Shown one piece after another: positions 1 through 9,683 of a stretch of DNA of 34,620 nt. Source of the DNA: Bacteroidota bacterium (lineage in GTDB: Bacteria; Bacteroidota; Bacteroidia; Chitinophagales; Chitinophagaceae); assembly GCA_013289065.1 (NCBI GenBank), contig JABDAP010000023.1, positions 1 to 34,620 of the forward strand, in the 5' to 3' direction. Numbering within the stretch: the stretch's first letter is position 1; each line of letters begins with the position of its first letter. The notes under the pieces were generated by a model. The model worked only from the letters and a program-made list of their open reading frames with translations, had not been told where the DNA came from and ran no database searches. Both the position numbers and the translations under genes were made by a program.

Positions 1-1
1 A

Positions 2-151
2 TTCGGATCGATAGCCAATGCTTTATCAGCAAACCGCAAACCTGCCGAAGCAATTGATGTATTAACAAAGCTGGTAAAATTGCCTACAAGAACAACAGAT
101 GATATTGCCTTAAAAGCAGAAGGCGCCAAACTACTTGAGTCGATGCAATAG
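2..151 (+). CDS. C-terminal fragment of an unknown, TPR-like protein
   Basis: An open frame enters from the left edge and ends at a TAG at 149-151, giving 49 residues. The pattern (SIANALSANRKPAEAIDVL followed by a charged helix ending KLLESMQ) looks like the last helical hairpin of a tetratricopeptide-type repeat, but one repeat is too little to name a family. The start lies outside the window. The next gene follows 30 nt later on the same strand, so the two may be co-transcribed. That this is the real reading frame is inferred from uninterrupted helical coding sequence and the tidy spacing to the next gene. Confidence 0.55.
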   Translation, partial: FGSIANALSANRKPAEAIDVLTKLVKLPTRTTDDIALKAEGAKLLESMQ

Positions 152-181
152 ATCAACATCAGTAATTATTAATTTCAATCG

Positions 182-436
182 ATGGAGCTAAAACAACAAT
201 TTGACCAGGCGGTAAACAATAGCAAATTACTCAGCGAAAAACCTGGTAATGATGTATTGCTTAAATTATATGCATTGTACAAACAGTCAACAGAAGGCGA
301 TGCAAGCGAAGCCCCGGCGAACACATTTGATTTTGTAGCTAAATTCAAATATGAAGCATGGGCGGGGATAAAAGGTACAACAAGAGAAGATGCGATGAAG
401 CAGTATGTTGATTTAGTTGAGAAACTGAAAGGATAA
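182..436 (+). CDS. Acyl-CoA-binding protein (ACBP family)
   Basis: This 84-residue protein spans the whole ACBP fold, a four-helix cytosolic carrier that binds long-chain acyl-CoA thioesters. The family signature is clear: YALYKQSTEGD at 30-40 and FKYEAWAGIKGTTREDAMKQ at 55-74. The residues that contact the CoA adenine, phosphate and acyl chain in bovine ACBP (Tyr28, Tyr31, Lys32, Lys54, Tyr73) align with Tyr30, Tyr33, Lys34, Lys56 and Tyr75 here, so ligand binding is probably intact. The length matches stand-alone ACBPs (about 85-90 residues). It has no signal peptide. ACBPs are common in eukaryotes and patchy in bacteria, but known in Bacteroidota. Its job here, buffering acyl-CoA pools, is inferred from the family. 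Confidence 0.93.
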   Translation: MELKQQFDQAVNNSKLLSEKPGNDVLLKLYALYKQSTEGDASEAPANTFDFVAKFKYEAWAGIKGTTREDAMKQYVDLVEKLKG

Positions 437-543
437 ATTTTAATCTATGACTGTTCATATGTAAATTTTTGCAGCATTCCCCCTGTTATCTGAAAAGCCC
501 CCAGGTTTTAATTAAATAGAATAACTATTTATTTGGTAAGCTT

Positions 544-3500
544 ATGAGAAGTTGTTTGTTACTGGTTTTATTATTCAGCGGTCTTGCAGGGATATCACAG
601 CCGGTTATTACTTCCTTTACACCAACATCTGCAGGAACCGGTGCAACCATTACCGTAACAGGAACCGGTCTTTCCGGTGTTTTGTCTGTAACACTGGGCG
701 GAACATCAGTTGCTTCTTTTACAGCAATTTCATCAACCACTTTGATAGCCGTTGTTGGAACGGGATCATCAGGTGACCTCAGTGTAACATCTGCCGGCGG
801 AACCGGAGCATTGAGCGGGTTTACTTATATTCCGGCGCCGACCATTACATCATTTACGCCAACTTCAGCAGCAGCAGGTGCAACTATTACCATAACAGGA
901 ACCAATCTTTCCGGTGTTTTGACTGTAACATTAGGTGGTACATCGGTGGCTTCTTTTACAGCAATCTCATCAACTACTTTAACTGCTATTGTTGGAGCAG
1001 GTTCTTCAGGTGACTTAAGCATTACCTCTGCCGGAGGATCTGCGGCATTTAGTGGATTCAATTATATCCCGGTACCAACCATTACATCATTTACGCCAAC
1101 GTCAGCAGGAGCGGGGACAACCATTACTATCACAGGAACAAATCTTTCTGGTGTTTTGTCTGTAACATTAGGCGGTACATCCGTTGCTTCTTTTACAGCT
1201 ATATCTTCCACCACTTTGATAGCTGTGGTGGGAACCGGTTCGTCAGGAGTTGTGAGTGTTACCTCTGCATCAGGAACAGGAACGCTTAATGGCTTTACTT
1301 ACGTTCCGGTACCGACCATTACATCATTTACGCCAACATCAGCAGCAGCAGGTGCAACGATTACCATAACAGGAACCAATCTTTCCGGTGTTTTGACTGT
1401 AACTCTGGGTGGAACAGCAGTGGCTTCTTTTAATGTGTTATCGTCAACTACTTTAACTGCTATTGTTGGAAACGGTTCTTCCGGAACATTAACTGTAACA
1501 ACTGCAGGAGGAGCTTCAGCATTGAGTGGGTTTACTTATATTCCGGCACCAACTATCACATCATTTACCCCCACATCTGCAGCAGGAGGAGCAACCATTA
1601 CGATAACCGGAACCAATCTTTCGGGTGTTTTATCTGTAACATTAGGTGGAACATCGGTGGCTTCTTTCGGGACACTATCATCAACTACTTTAACTGCTAT
1701 TGTTGGAACAGGTTCTTCCGGAACCTTAGCTGTAACTACTGCCGGCGGAACCGCAGTATTGAGTGGTTTTAATTATACTCCGGTACCGACAATTACATCA
1801 TTTACCCCAACTTCAGCTGCAACAGGCGGAGCTATTACCATAACAGGTACCGGTCTTTCCGGTGTTCTGTCGATAACACTGGGTGGCACAGCGGTGGCTT
1901 CTTTCAATGTGTTATCATCAACTACTTTGATAGCAGTGGTTGGGTCAGGGACAACAGGGAATTTAAGTATTACTACTTCGGGTGGCACAGTTGCATTAAG
2001 TGGGTTTGTATACATTCCACCATCACCGCCGGTCATCGTTTCGTTTAATCCGGCATCAGGTGCTATCAATTCAACTGTAACTATTAATGGAAGCAATTTC
2101 GATCCTAACCCTTCCAATAACATCGTTTATTTCGGCGCAACAAAGGCTAATGTTACCTCCGCAACAAACTCTGTTCTGCAGGTTAGCGTTCCTTCCGGTG
2201 CCACTTACCAGCCCTTCTCAGTCTTAAATAAAACAAGCGGGCTAACTGCGTATGCTGCAAAACCATTCCTCGTAACCTTTCCAGGAGCAACTCAAATTAA
2301 CACATCTTCTCTTGGGATGTATAATCAATTCAATTTCGGACCCAGCGCGGGTTCAGCTATTGCTATAGGTGATGTTGACGGAGATGGTAAACCGGAAATG
2401 ATCGTTTCGAATTATAAAGGAACAAGTAAGGTGACGATTTACCGGAATACAAATACAGGCACTGGCAACCTTCAAGTCACCAGTTTTACTACACCAGTAG
2501 GTTTCCTGGCCGATGGCTCATCAACTGTTGTGGCCATCGGCGATTTGGATGGAGACGGAAAACCAGAGATAGTAACGGCTAACCTGGAAGGGCGTATGTC
2601 TGTGTTCTGGAACACCAGTACAACCGGAACGATCAACAGTGCGACTTTCGCACAACGTTTTGATTATTCGACAGGGGGAACTGGTGGATGGGGAATTGCC
2701 ATCAGTGACCTTGACGGAGATGGCAAACCCGAAATCGTAGTTACCAATCGCGGATCAGGCAATATCACCGTTTTTAAAAATAATACTACAAAAGGATTGA
2801 TCAATGCTGCTTCATTTGCAACGAGTTTTTTACTGGCATCGAATACAACCCCGCAACCTATTTTTATAAGCGATATAGACCATGACGGGTTGCCTGATAT
2901 TATAATTGGCAACCGGAATATCGATGGCATAAGTCCTGGCGGTATTTCTATTTTCAGGAATCATTATAGTGGTGGGATCCTCGGCAGTTCATCTTTTGAT
3001 ACAAGGACTGACCTTCTTGCCGGGAAAGATGTATGGGGAATTGCAGTTGGCGATATGGACGGTGATGGTAAGCCAGATTTATTGTCAGCCAATTTTAACA
3101 GCAACAGTATATCCATATTCCGTAACATTTCCAGTCCCGGAGCTATCAGTACTTCTTCCTTCGCAGCAAATGTTGATTTTGCAACCGAACGCCCGTGGAC
3201 CGTGGTGTTGGGAGATATGAACGGTGATGGAAAACCGGATGTAATCGTTCCTGGTTCAACAACATTAGCGATATACCAGAATACTGCTTCGCCAGGTGCC
3301 ATTACCCTTGCTTCCTTAGCCGCGGGTGTTCATTTTCCAACCATTGACGGTTTTATGGAATCTGTAGCCATTGCTGATCTGGATGAAGATGGCAAACCGG
3401 ATATTGCAGGATTCAATACAACATTTACAGGTGTTGATTACCCGTTGTCTGTATACCAGAATAAAGTGGATCTGGTTATTGCGCCAACAATTACTTCTTT

Positions 3501-6500
3501 TACGCCAACATCAGCTGGTACCGGTTCTGCAATAACCTTGACAGGAACAAATTTTAACGGTACTAGTTCGGTGAGCCTTGGCGGAACATCTGTAGCGTCA
3601 TTTAGAGTATTATCATCAACCACTTTAATTGCAGTTGTCGGTACCGGATCATCGGGAAGTATAAGCGTTACAACGGCAGGAGGTACAGCTGCACTTTCAG
3701 GGTTCGTTTTTATTCCACCTCTTTCCCCCACTGTCGCTTCTTTTACACCACTAAGTGCAGCAACCGGCGCAACCATTACCATTACAGGTACAAATCTTAC
3801 AGGAATAACATCAGTAAGTCTAGGAGGTACGGCTGTTGCCTCTTTCCATGCATTGTCCTCAACTACTTTAACTGCAGTGGTTGGAAATGGTGCATCAGGC
3901 ACTTTAAGCGTTACAACAGCAGGTGGAACCGCAGCACTTTTCGGCTTTGTTTTTATTCCTCCGCCGCCGCCAACAATCTCTTCTTTTACACCGTTGAGTG
4001 CAGCAAGCGGTACAGCCATAACCGTTACAGGTACGAATCTTACAACTGTTACTTCGGTAACATTAGCTGGAACTGCTGTGGCGTCTTTCAGGGTATTATC
4101 TTCAACTACCTTGATAGCTGTTGTTGGAACGGGGTCATCCGGAACAATAACTGTAACTACTGCCGGTGGAACGGCCTCACTCACTGGGTTTACTTATATC
4201 CCTTCGCTAACAATTACATCTTTTACACCTACGTCAGCTTATCCTGAGTCAGTGATCACCATTTTTGGTACCAACTTCAGCAATGTCACTGAAGTAACAA
4301 TTAACGGTCTTAGAGCTGCCTATTCAATAGTGTCTCCAACACAAATGTGGGCAACGCCGGTTATAGGAACTCAATCAGGCCCGATAATCGTGACCACTGC
4401 CGGTGGTGGTTCAGCTTCCATAAATGGGTTAATCATTGATAATGGTTCTGCGCCAATCGGAGGTTATCCTGCTCCGTTAATAACCAGCGTTATTCCATCT
4501 TCTGCCTTAACTGCAGTTACGATAAACGGAAGTAATTTTTATGGCGTGATGCTTGTAAAAAAAGGGAATGACACTATTCCATATAATGTTATTTCTCCAA
4601 CAAAAATTACCGCGTTTACAGGGTCAAATGAAATACCTGACAGTATTTTTCTCCAAACTTTTTGGGGTGTTTATGGATGGAAACATGTTACTAGCAAACC
4701 GCCGGTTATTTCATCCTTTATGATTTCAGCAGGCACAAATGAAATTGATCTTATCAAAGGAATACATTTTACCGGGGTTAGTTCGGTTAAATTCGGCAGA
4801 ACACCTGCAGCAAGTTTTACAGTGCTCAATGATTCAACCATTTCGGCTATAGCAGGGCAGGGGTCTTCAGGTTTTATTTCTGTTACCAATCCTGACGGCA
4901 CTGATTCACTGGCAGGGTTTACGTTTATTCCAATACCAAAAATCAATTCTCTTTCTACACTTGCGGCACCCATAGGAGCAAGCATTACTATCTCCGGTAA
5001 AAATTTCAGCAGTACAATCACCGGAAACCTGGTATATTTTGGCTCAGCAAAAGCTTTTATTAAAAAGGCCTACAGCGATTCATTGGTGGTGCTTGTGCCG
5101 ATTGGTGCTTCTTACGACAGAATATCGGTAATAACGAATGGCAGAACTGCGTATTCTACAGATTATTTCAATGTACTCTTCAGAACAAAAAAAGCACTGG
5201 ATCTAAATTCATTTATTAAACAGTCTGTTGATTCTTCACTGCTTTTCGGAGCTAAATATTTCTTCAGGTATGACCTTGACGGGGATGGTAAACCCGATCT
5301 GGTAACAATCAACAGTTATGATGCCGGATCTAAAACCATCAATGTATTCAGGAATACAGGATACCAGGGCAATATCAGTTTTGGCAATAAAACAGAATTA
5401 ACAGCAGGTATAAATCCTACAAGCATTTCATTTGGCGATCTGGATGGCGATGGCAAGCCGGATATGGTAGCGGCCAACAAAGGAGAAAATACAATTTCCG
5501 TTTTCAGAAACATAAGTACGCCAGGCAACATTGCATTTGCAACCCGGAAGGATTATGCCATCGGTAGCGATAACCCTATTGATGGCACCACGTTTTACGA
5601 TAATGTGGTAGCCATTACAGATCTTAATAATGATGGCAAACCCGACCTGGTTGCTGCAGCCGGTAATGCCGGAATATTCTGCGTTTTGAGAAATATTTCG
5701 TCAACAAATTCTATTGATTTTGCAGCCATGCAGAATTTCGGAACACCATCAACCACCGATCGCGTATATGGGCCAGTTTCATTATCGGTAGCAGACCTTG
5801 ACAAATATGGAAATACCGATCTCATATTTGGAAATGCCGGCAATGGCTCTGTAACCGTATTTACAAACACATCGCAGAACGGCATCTTCTCTTTTGCAAG
5901 CGCCAGGCATTATCCGATAGGCCCGGGAACAGAATATGTGATCGGAAGAACATCCTTACGTGTTGCAATCGGCGACCTGGATGGAGATGGATTGCTGGAT
6001 ATCGTAGCGTCCAATGCCGATGACCAGTTACAGCAGGTATTTGCATTAAGAAATACAGGAGGGAACGGCATTAACCTTACTGCCAAACAACTTATCTTAG
6101 ATAAGAAGGTTTATGCTATTGCTTTAGACAATTTTGATAGTGATGGTAAACCAGACCTTGTTGCTCCATCATTTGGTATCACAAATTTTAATACGCTGGC
6201 ATTACATAATAATGGAACATCCGGAAACATTAATTTTGATGCCCCCATTTCCTACGAATCGCTTCAGGTACCCACTAATATTGTTACCGCTGATTTTGAT
6301 GGAGATGGGAAACCCGACATACTCACTTTTACATCCGGCAAGCCAATCTCTGTATTGCGCAGTAATAGCTCTTTACTTATCAGGTCTTTTTCTCCGGATT
6401 CAGCAAGAGCCGGCCAGGCAATAACTATCAAAGGGTCGCATTTCACAGGTGTCACTGCGGTAAACATGGGTAATATATCCGCTGCTTCTTTTTCTATATT

Positions 6501-8787
6501 ATCAGACTCAGTGATCACAGCAGTAACCGGATCTGGTGAAACTGGTTATCTTTCTCTGAATACAGTACAGGATACAGCGATGATTGGCCTGTTTACGTAT
6601 ATTTCATCAACACCCGCCATCACATCTTTTACACCCGCATCTGCCATTAGCGGAACAACTGTTACGATCAAAGGGACTAATTTCACTGATGCAACAAAAG
6701 TGAGATTCGGGGATGTAAATGCTAGATCATTCATCATTGATTCATCAACACAAATAAGAGCCGTAGTAGACACCGGCTCATCAGGCAGCATTTATGTAAC
6801 CACTTTAGGGGGAACCGCTTCTCTTGCAGGATTTACCTATACCAACCCGCTCGGACCAACGATCACTTCATTTACACCTGCATCTGCCATTAGCGGAACA
6901 ACTGTGACCATTAAAGGAACAAATTTTACAGGTGTTACTAAAGTCAGGTTTGGTAATGTAGATGCAAGATCATTCATCATCGACTCTGCTACCCAAATAA
7001 GGGCAGTAGTAGATACAGGGTCATCGGGGTCTTTAAGCATAACAACTTCTTTTGGAACTGCTGTAAAAGCAGGGTTCATTTATATTTCCGGTCTTAGCAT
7101 AACTGCAGACAGCGATGCATTGTGCAAAAATGGAAGTGTAACATTGCGATCATCCATTACTTCTGCTTCTTCGAGTCAATGGTATAAGGATGGTGTACTG
7201 ATTCCAGGCGCTATAGCCAATATATATGCTGCTACTGCAACAGGCAGTTATACACTTACAGCCATTATCAGCGGCAATACGTTTTCATCAACCAATCATA
7301 TAGACCTTACAATAAGCCCGCAACCGGTAGCTGCATTTACAGTTAGTACAGATACAACGCAATGCTTATTCAACAATTCATTTAAGTTCACAAATACAAG
7401 CACCATCACCGGAATCAATGCCGGTATAGCTTCACGCGCATGGGTCTTTGGCGACAGCACCGGTTCTGATCTGTCTGCACCTTCGCACACTTATAAAAAC
7501 CCGGGTACTTATCATGTAAAATTAATAGTGACCAGTAACCTGGGTTGTACGGATACATTAGATAGAATCATGAAAGTATTATCTGGCCCTTTATTATTGG
7601 TTACTACCCCGGCCGTTGTTTGCGGAGTAATATCTGCAACGGTAGATATTACGGCACCTGCTGTTATTGCAGGAAGTGATAAAGGCCTTTTATATAATTA
7701 CTGGTACGACAGCTCGGCAATAACTTCGTTAGCCAATGCGGCAGTTGTAACAGCAAGCGGCATATATTATATAAAAGGAACCGATTCAGCAGGGTGCACA
7801 GATATTAAGCCCGTGACGGTGACGATAAATCCATTACCGGTTGTTGCACCGGTTACAGGTGATGCAACTGTTTGTATGGATGCATCAATACTTTTACAGG
7901 ATGCAACAAAAGGCGGCATATGGACAAGCAGCAATAAAACAATTGCTGCCATTGATTCTGTTTCGGGGAAACTTACCGGATTATTAGCGGGTACTACCAG
8001 CATTGTGTATAATTATACAAACAGCATCACAGGTTGTACAAACACAGTAAGCAAAACCATAACCGTAAATCCATCACCGATAAGCGGTAAACCTTTATTG
8101 CTTGGATATAATTCCGACACAGTTACCTGTTTCTTTACTTCAGTTGCCATTAGCAGTAAAAATGTTTATGATAAATATTTGTGGAGTACGGGCGAAACAA
8201 GCTCTTCCATAACTGTGAGCAATAATGCCGCTGTTTCATTGAAAATAGGAAGTAATCAATCGGGCTGTTATTCTGATTCATCCGTGATCGTTACTGCACG
8301 AAAAAACCTCACAGTTCAACCCGTTATTACCCGAAGTGGCGATAACCTGGTAAGCAGCAGCGCTAACTTTTATCAATGGCTGTTCAATAATAAATTTACG
8401 GGCGACAGTACCAGGCAGGAACTGATCAATGGAAAAGGTATTTATAATGTGAGTACCAGCACAGATAATATCTGCTGGAACACTTCACCGGATTACATTG
8501 TTTTGCTGGATGTGGCTACGGTTAAAAAAGCGTTTGATCTTACTGCATATCCAAACCCATCCAATGGTATCTTCAGCCTGCAGGTCAAGTTTGACAAGAA
8601 CACGAGTGCATTGGTTAAAGTAACCATTGTTGATGCGATAGGTGTTACCAAATACAATACAAAAAAATTACTGTTCAATGATAAGTCGATGAAAATTCCT
8701 GTTAACCTCAATCTCGTAAAAGGAACGTATACCATCAGTGTAGAAATAAACGGGGAAGTAGATACAATACAAATGATCATCCTGTAA
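544..8787 (+). CDS. Giant T9SS-exported IPT/TIG and FG-GAP (VCBS) repeat protein
   Basis: A 2747-residue surface or secreted protein. Residues 1-18 are a signal peptide (hydrophobic LLLVLLFSGLAG, then ISQ). The layout I count is: seven IPT/TIG immunoglobulin-like domains (about 20-580); an FG-GAP/VCBS block with seven calcium-loop motifs of the form DxDGDGKPD (about 590-975); seven more IPT domains (about 980-1549); a second block of seven such motifs (about 1560-1945), one of which (ADLDKYGNTDL) has lost its loop; three IPT domains (to about 2182); an Ig-like domain; a PKD domain (about 2261-2346); further Ig-like segments; and a type A T9SS C-terminal sorting domain (about 2662-2747, starting AYPNPSNGIFSLQV). 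Such proteins are usually adhesins or polymer-binding surface proteins; the ligand cannot be read from sequence. The next gene, a lipoprotein, starts 1 nt after the stop. Several long reverse-strand open frames within it are by-products of its composition. Confidence 0.93.
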   Translation: MRSCLLLVLLFSGLAGISQPVITSFTPTSAGTGATITVTGTGLSGVLSVTLGGTSVASFTAISSTTLIAVVGTGSSGDLSVTSAGGTGALSGFTYIPAPTITSFTPTSAAAGATITITGTNLSGVLTVTLGGTSVASFTAISSTTLTAIVGAGSSGDLSITSAGGSAAFSGFNYIPVPTITSFTPTSAGAGTTITITGTNLSGVLSVTLGGTSVASFTAISSTTLIAVVGTGSSGVVSVTSASGTGTLNGFTYVPVPTITSFTPTSAAAGATITITGTNLSGVLTVTLGGTAVASFNVLSSTTLTAIVGNGSSGTLTVTTAGGASALSGFTYIPAPTITSFTPTSAAGGATITITGTNLSGVLSVTLGGTSVASFGTLSSTTLTAIVGTGSSGTLAVTTAGGTAVLSGFNYTPVPTITSFTPTSAATGGAITITGTGLSGVLSITLGGTAVASFNVLSSTTLIAVVGSGTTGNLSITTSGGTVALSGFVYIPPSPPVIVSFNPASGAINSTVTINGSNFDPNPSNNIVYFGATKANVTSATNSVLQVSVPSGATYQPFSVLNKTSGLTAYAAKPFLVTFPGATQINTSSLGMYNQFNFGPSAGSAIAIGDVDGDGKPEMIVSNYKGTSKVTIYRNTNTGTGNLQVTSFTTPVGFLADGSSTVVAIGDLDGDGKPEIVTANLEGRMSVFWNTSTTGTINSATFAQRFDYSTGGTGGWGIAISDLDGDGKPEIVVTNRGSGNITVFKNNTTKGLINAASFATSFLLASNTTPQPIFISDIDHDGLPDIIIGNRNIDGISPGGISIFRNHYSGGILGSSSFDTRTDLLAGKDVWGIAVGDMDGDGKPDLLSANFNSNSISIFRNISSPGAISTSSFAANVDFATERPWTVVLGDMNGDGKPDVIVPGSTTLAIYQNTASPGAITLASLAAGVHFPTIDGFMESVAIADLDEDGKPDIAGFNTTFTGVDYPLSVYQNKVDLVIAPTITSFTPTSAGTGSAITLTGTNFNGTSSVSLGGTSVASFRVLSSTTLIAVVGTGSSGSISVTTAGGTAALSGFVFIPPLSPTVASFTPLSAATGATITITGTNLTGITSVSLGGTAVASFHALSSTTLTAVVGNGASGTLSVTTAGGTAALFGFVFIPPPPPTISSFTPLSAASGTAITVTGTNLTTVTSVTLAGTAVASFRVLSSTTLIAVVGTGSSGTITVTTAGGTASLTGFTYIPSLTITSFTPTSAYPESVITIFGTNFSNVTEVTINGLRAAYSIVSPTQMWATPVIGTQSGPIIVTTAGGGSASINGLIIDNGSAPIGGYPAPLITSVIPSSALTAVTINGSNFYGVMLVKKGNDTIPYNVISPTKITAFTGSNEIPDSIFLQTFWGVYGWKHVTSKPPVISSFMISAGTNEIDLIKGIHFTGVSSVKFGRTPAASFTVLNDSTISAIAGQGSSGFISVTNPDGTDSLAGFTFIPIPKINSLSTLAAPIGASITISGKNFSSTITGNLVYFGSAKAFIKKAYSDSLVVLVPIGASYDRISVITNGRTAYSTDYFNVLFRTKKALDLNSFIKQSVDSSLLFGAKYFFRYDLDGDGKPDLVTINSYDAGSKTINVFRNTGYQGNISFGNKTELTAGINPTSISFGDLDGDGKPDMVAANKGENTISVFRNISTPGNIAFATRKDYAIGSDNPIDGTTFYDNVVAITDLNNDGKPDLVAAAGNAGIFCVLRNISSTNSIDFAAMQNFGTPSTTDRVYGPVSLSVADLDKYGNTDLIFGNAGNGSVTVFTNTSQNGIFSFASARHYPIGPGTEYVIGRTSLRVAIGDLDGDGLLDIVASNADDQLQQVFALRNTGGNGINLTAKQLILDKKVYAIALDNFDSDGKPDLVAPSFGITNFNTLALHNNGTSGNINFDAPISYESLQVPTNIVTADFDGDGKPDILTFTSGKPISVLRSNSSLLIRSFSPDSARAGQAITIKGSHFTGVTAVNMGNISAASFSILSDSVITAVTGSGETGYLSLNTVQDTAMIGLFTYISSTPAITSFTPASAISGTTVTIKGTNFTDATKVRFGDVNARSFIIDSSTQIRAVVDTGSSGSIYVTTLGGTASLAGFTYTNPLGPTITSFTPASAISGTTVTIKGTNFTGVTKVRFGNVDARSFIIDSATQIRAVVDTGSSGSLSITTSFGTAVKAGFIYISGLSITADSDALCKNGSVTLRSSITSASSSQWYKDGVLIPGAIANIYAATATGSYTLTAIISGNTFSSTNHIDLTISPQPVAAFTVSTDTTQCLFNNSFKFTNTSTITGINAGIASRAWVFGDSTGSDLSAPSHTYKNPGTYHVKLIVTSNLGCTDTLDRIMKVLSGPLLLVTTPAVVCGVISATVDITAPAVIAGSDKGLLYNYWYDSSAITSLANAAVVTASGIYYIKGTDSAGCTDIKPVTVTINPLPVVAPVTGDATVCMDASILLQDATKGGIWTSSNKTIAAIDSVSGKLTGLLAGTTSIVYNYTNSITGCTNTVSKTITVNPSPISGKPLLLGYNSDTVTCFFTSVAISSKNVYDKYLWSTGETSSSITVSNNAAVSLKIGSNQSGCYSDSSVIVTARKNLTVQPVITRSGDNLVSSSANFYQWLFNNKFTGDSTRQELINGKGIYNVSTSTDNICWNTSPDYIVLLDVATVKKAFDLTAYPNPSNGIFSLQVKFDKNTSALVKVTIVDAIGVTKYNTKKLLFNDKSMKIPVNLNLVKGTYTISVEINGEVDTIQMIIL
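601..2022 (+). repeat. Six tandem 237-bp repeats encoding IPT domains
   Basis: Six units start at 601, 838, 1075, 1312, 1549 and 1786, each exactly 237 bp (79 codons). Each unit begins with a CC(G/A)-ACC-ATT-ACA-TCA-like stretch and encodes PTITSFTPTSA followed by LGGT.VASF and SSTTL. DNA identity between units is visibly high, including synonymous positions, which points to recent duplication or ongoing gene conversion. A seventh, diverged IPT domain follows at about 2029 after a two-codon insertion. Confidence 0.95.
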
Positions 8788-8788
8788 A

Positions 8789-9682
8789 ATGAAAGATATT
8801 GTACGATATAGAAACAGGATCCTTTACTATCTGCTGCTCGTGGCACTGGCAGCCGGTTGTACCAAATCACCGCCATATGTGATCACAGATCCTGCAACGG
8901 GGTTACCACCGGTTGCCCTGACAACAGCAAGCGGGGATTGTTTGATAACAAAGATCACGCAGAAAAACAAATCTGCTAACAGTGCCGATAATGCTTTTGA
9001 AATAAAACGTGATGCAGCATTAGTGGCAAGCAATATCAGTTTCTATGACAGTCTGGCAAATAAATCTGAATATAATATCCAACTGGTTACTGCAGGAGAT
9101 ACGATCAGATTATCAGCAGGCGGATATTTTATTTTGAATAGTACAACCAAACTGGTGAGTTATTTTTATACACTTGCCGATAATACAGACCCAACCTCCG
9201 ACAAACAGGTGTACCAATATTTATATGATGCAAACGGCTACCTCGTAAAAAAATACCTGTTTGTGAACGGCGCTTCATCGCCTTATTATGAAACCAATTA
9301 TACCTACAACAATAACCTTTTATCAGCCTGTGTTGTATATGCCGGTGCACAAAAGGTCAAATTACTGGAGTCCTCTATTGATTACGACATGACCGCTGCA
9401 AGAAAAGCGTGGATCTATCTTTTCCCCGACTTCTTTGAAGGATATCAATACCTGCAGGCACTTAATTTTGGCAAACGCGGTAATTATCCTGTAAAAAATA
9501 TCGTTACCAAGATCTATGATGTGAGTGATGGATCGATACTTGATACATGGGCAACCACTTTCAACGGTTATGTATATAGCCAGGATAATTTTATTCTCCA
9601 GACCACAGCACAAGGTGATCTTCAGCAAGGGTTAGGCCTGCTGTTTGGAACCACGCGTTTTGATTACCAGTGTACGAAATGA
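8789..9682 (+). CDS. Predicted lipoprotein of unknown function
   Basis: A 297-residue protein with a lipoprotein signal: a hydrophobic stretch (LLLVALAAGC) with the lipobox cysteine at Cys24, after an unusually basic N-terminus. The mature part has aromatic-rich beta segments such as YLYDANGYLVKKYLF and YETNYTYNNNLLSACVVY. These recall the YD-type 'tyrosine-aspartate' strand pattern seen in many Bacteroidota cell-surface lipoproteins, but I recognise no named family. The ATG lies 1 nt after the stop of the giant T9SS protein, so co-expression is very likely, and it may be an outer-membrane partner of that protein (inference). Its stop is 1 nt from the end of the convergent MATE gene, leaving no room for a terminator. 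Confidence 0.85.
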   Translation: MKDIVRYRNRILYYLLLVALAAGCTKSPPYVITDPATGLPPVALTTASGDCLITKITQKNKSANSADNAFEIKRDAALVASNISFYDSLANKSEYNIQLVTAGDTIRLSAGGYFILNSTTKLVSYFYTLADNTDPTSDKQVYQYLYDANGYLVKKYLFVNGASSPYYETNYTYNNNLLSACVVYAGAQKVKLLESSIDYDMTAARKAWIYLFPDFFEGYQYLQALNFGKRGNYPVKNIVTKIYDVSDGSILDTWATTFNGYVYSQDNFILQTTAQGDLQQGLGLLFGTTRFDYQCTK

Positions 9683-9683
9683 C

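Noticed and set aside
601..2022. Tandem repeats as a possible CRISPR array
   Set aside because: The units are 237 bp, contiguous, coding and without unique spacers.
3438..4184. Long reverse-strand open frame (248 codons) inside the giant repeat gene, and others like it at 825, 1773, 2964 and 4671
   Set aside because: They mirror the tandem repeats in another frame and encode repetitive valine/proline-rich sequence without domain features; the forward frame has a signal peptide, recognisable domains and a sorting domain.
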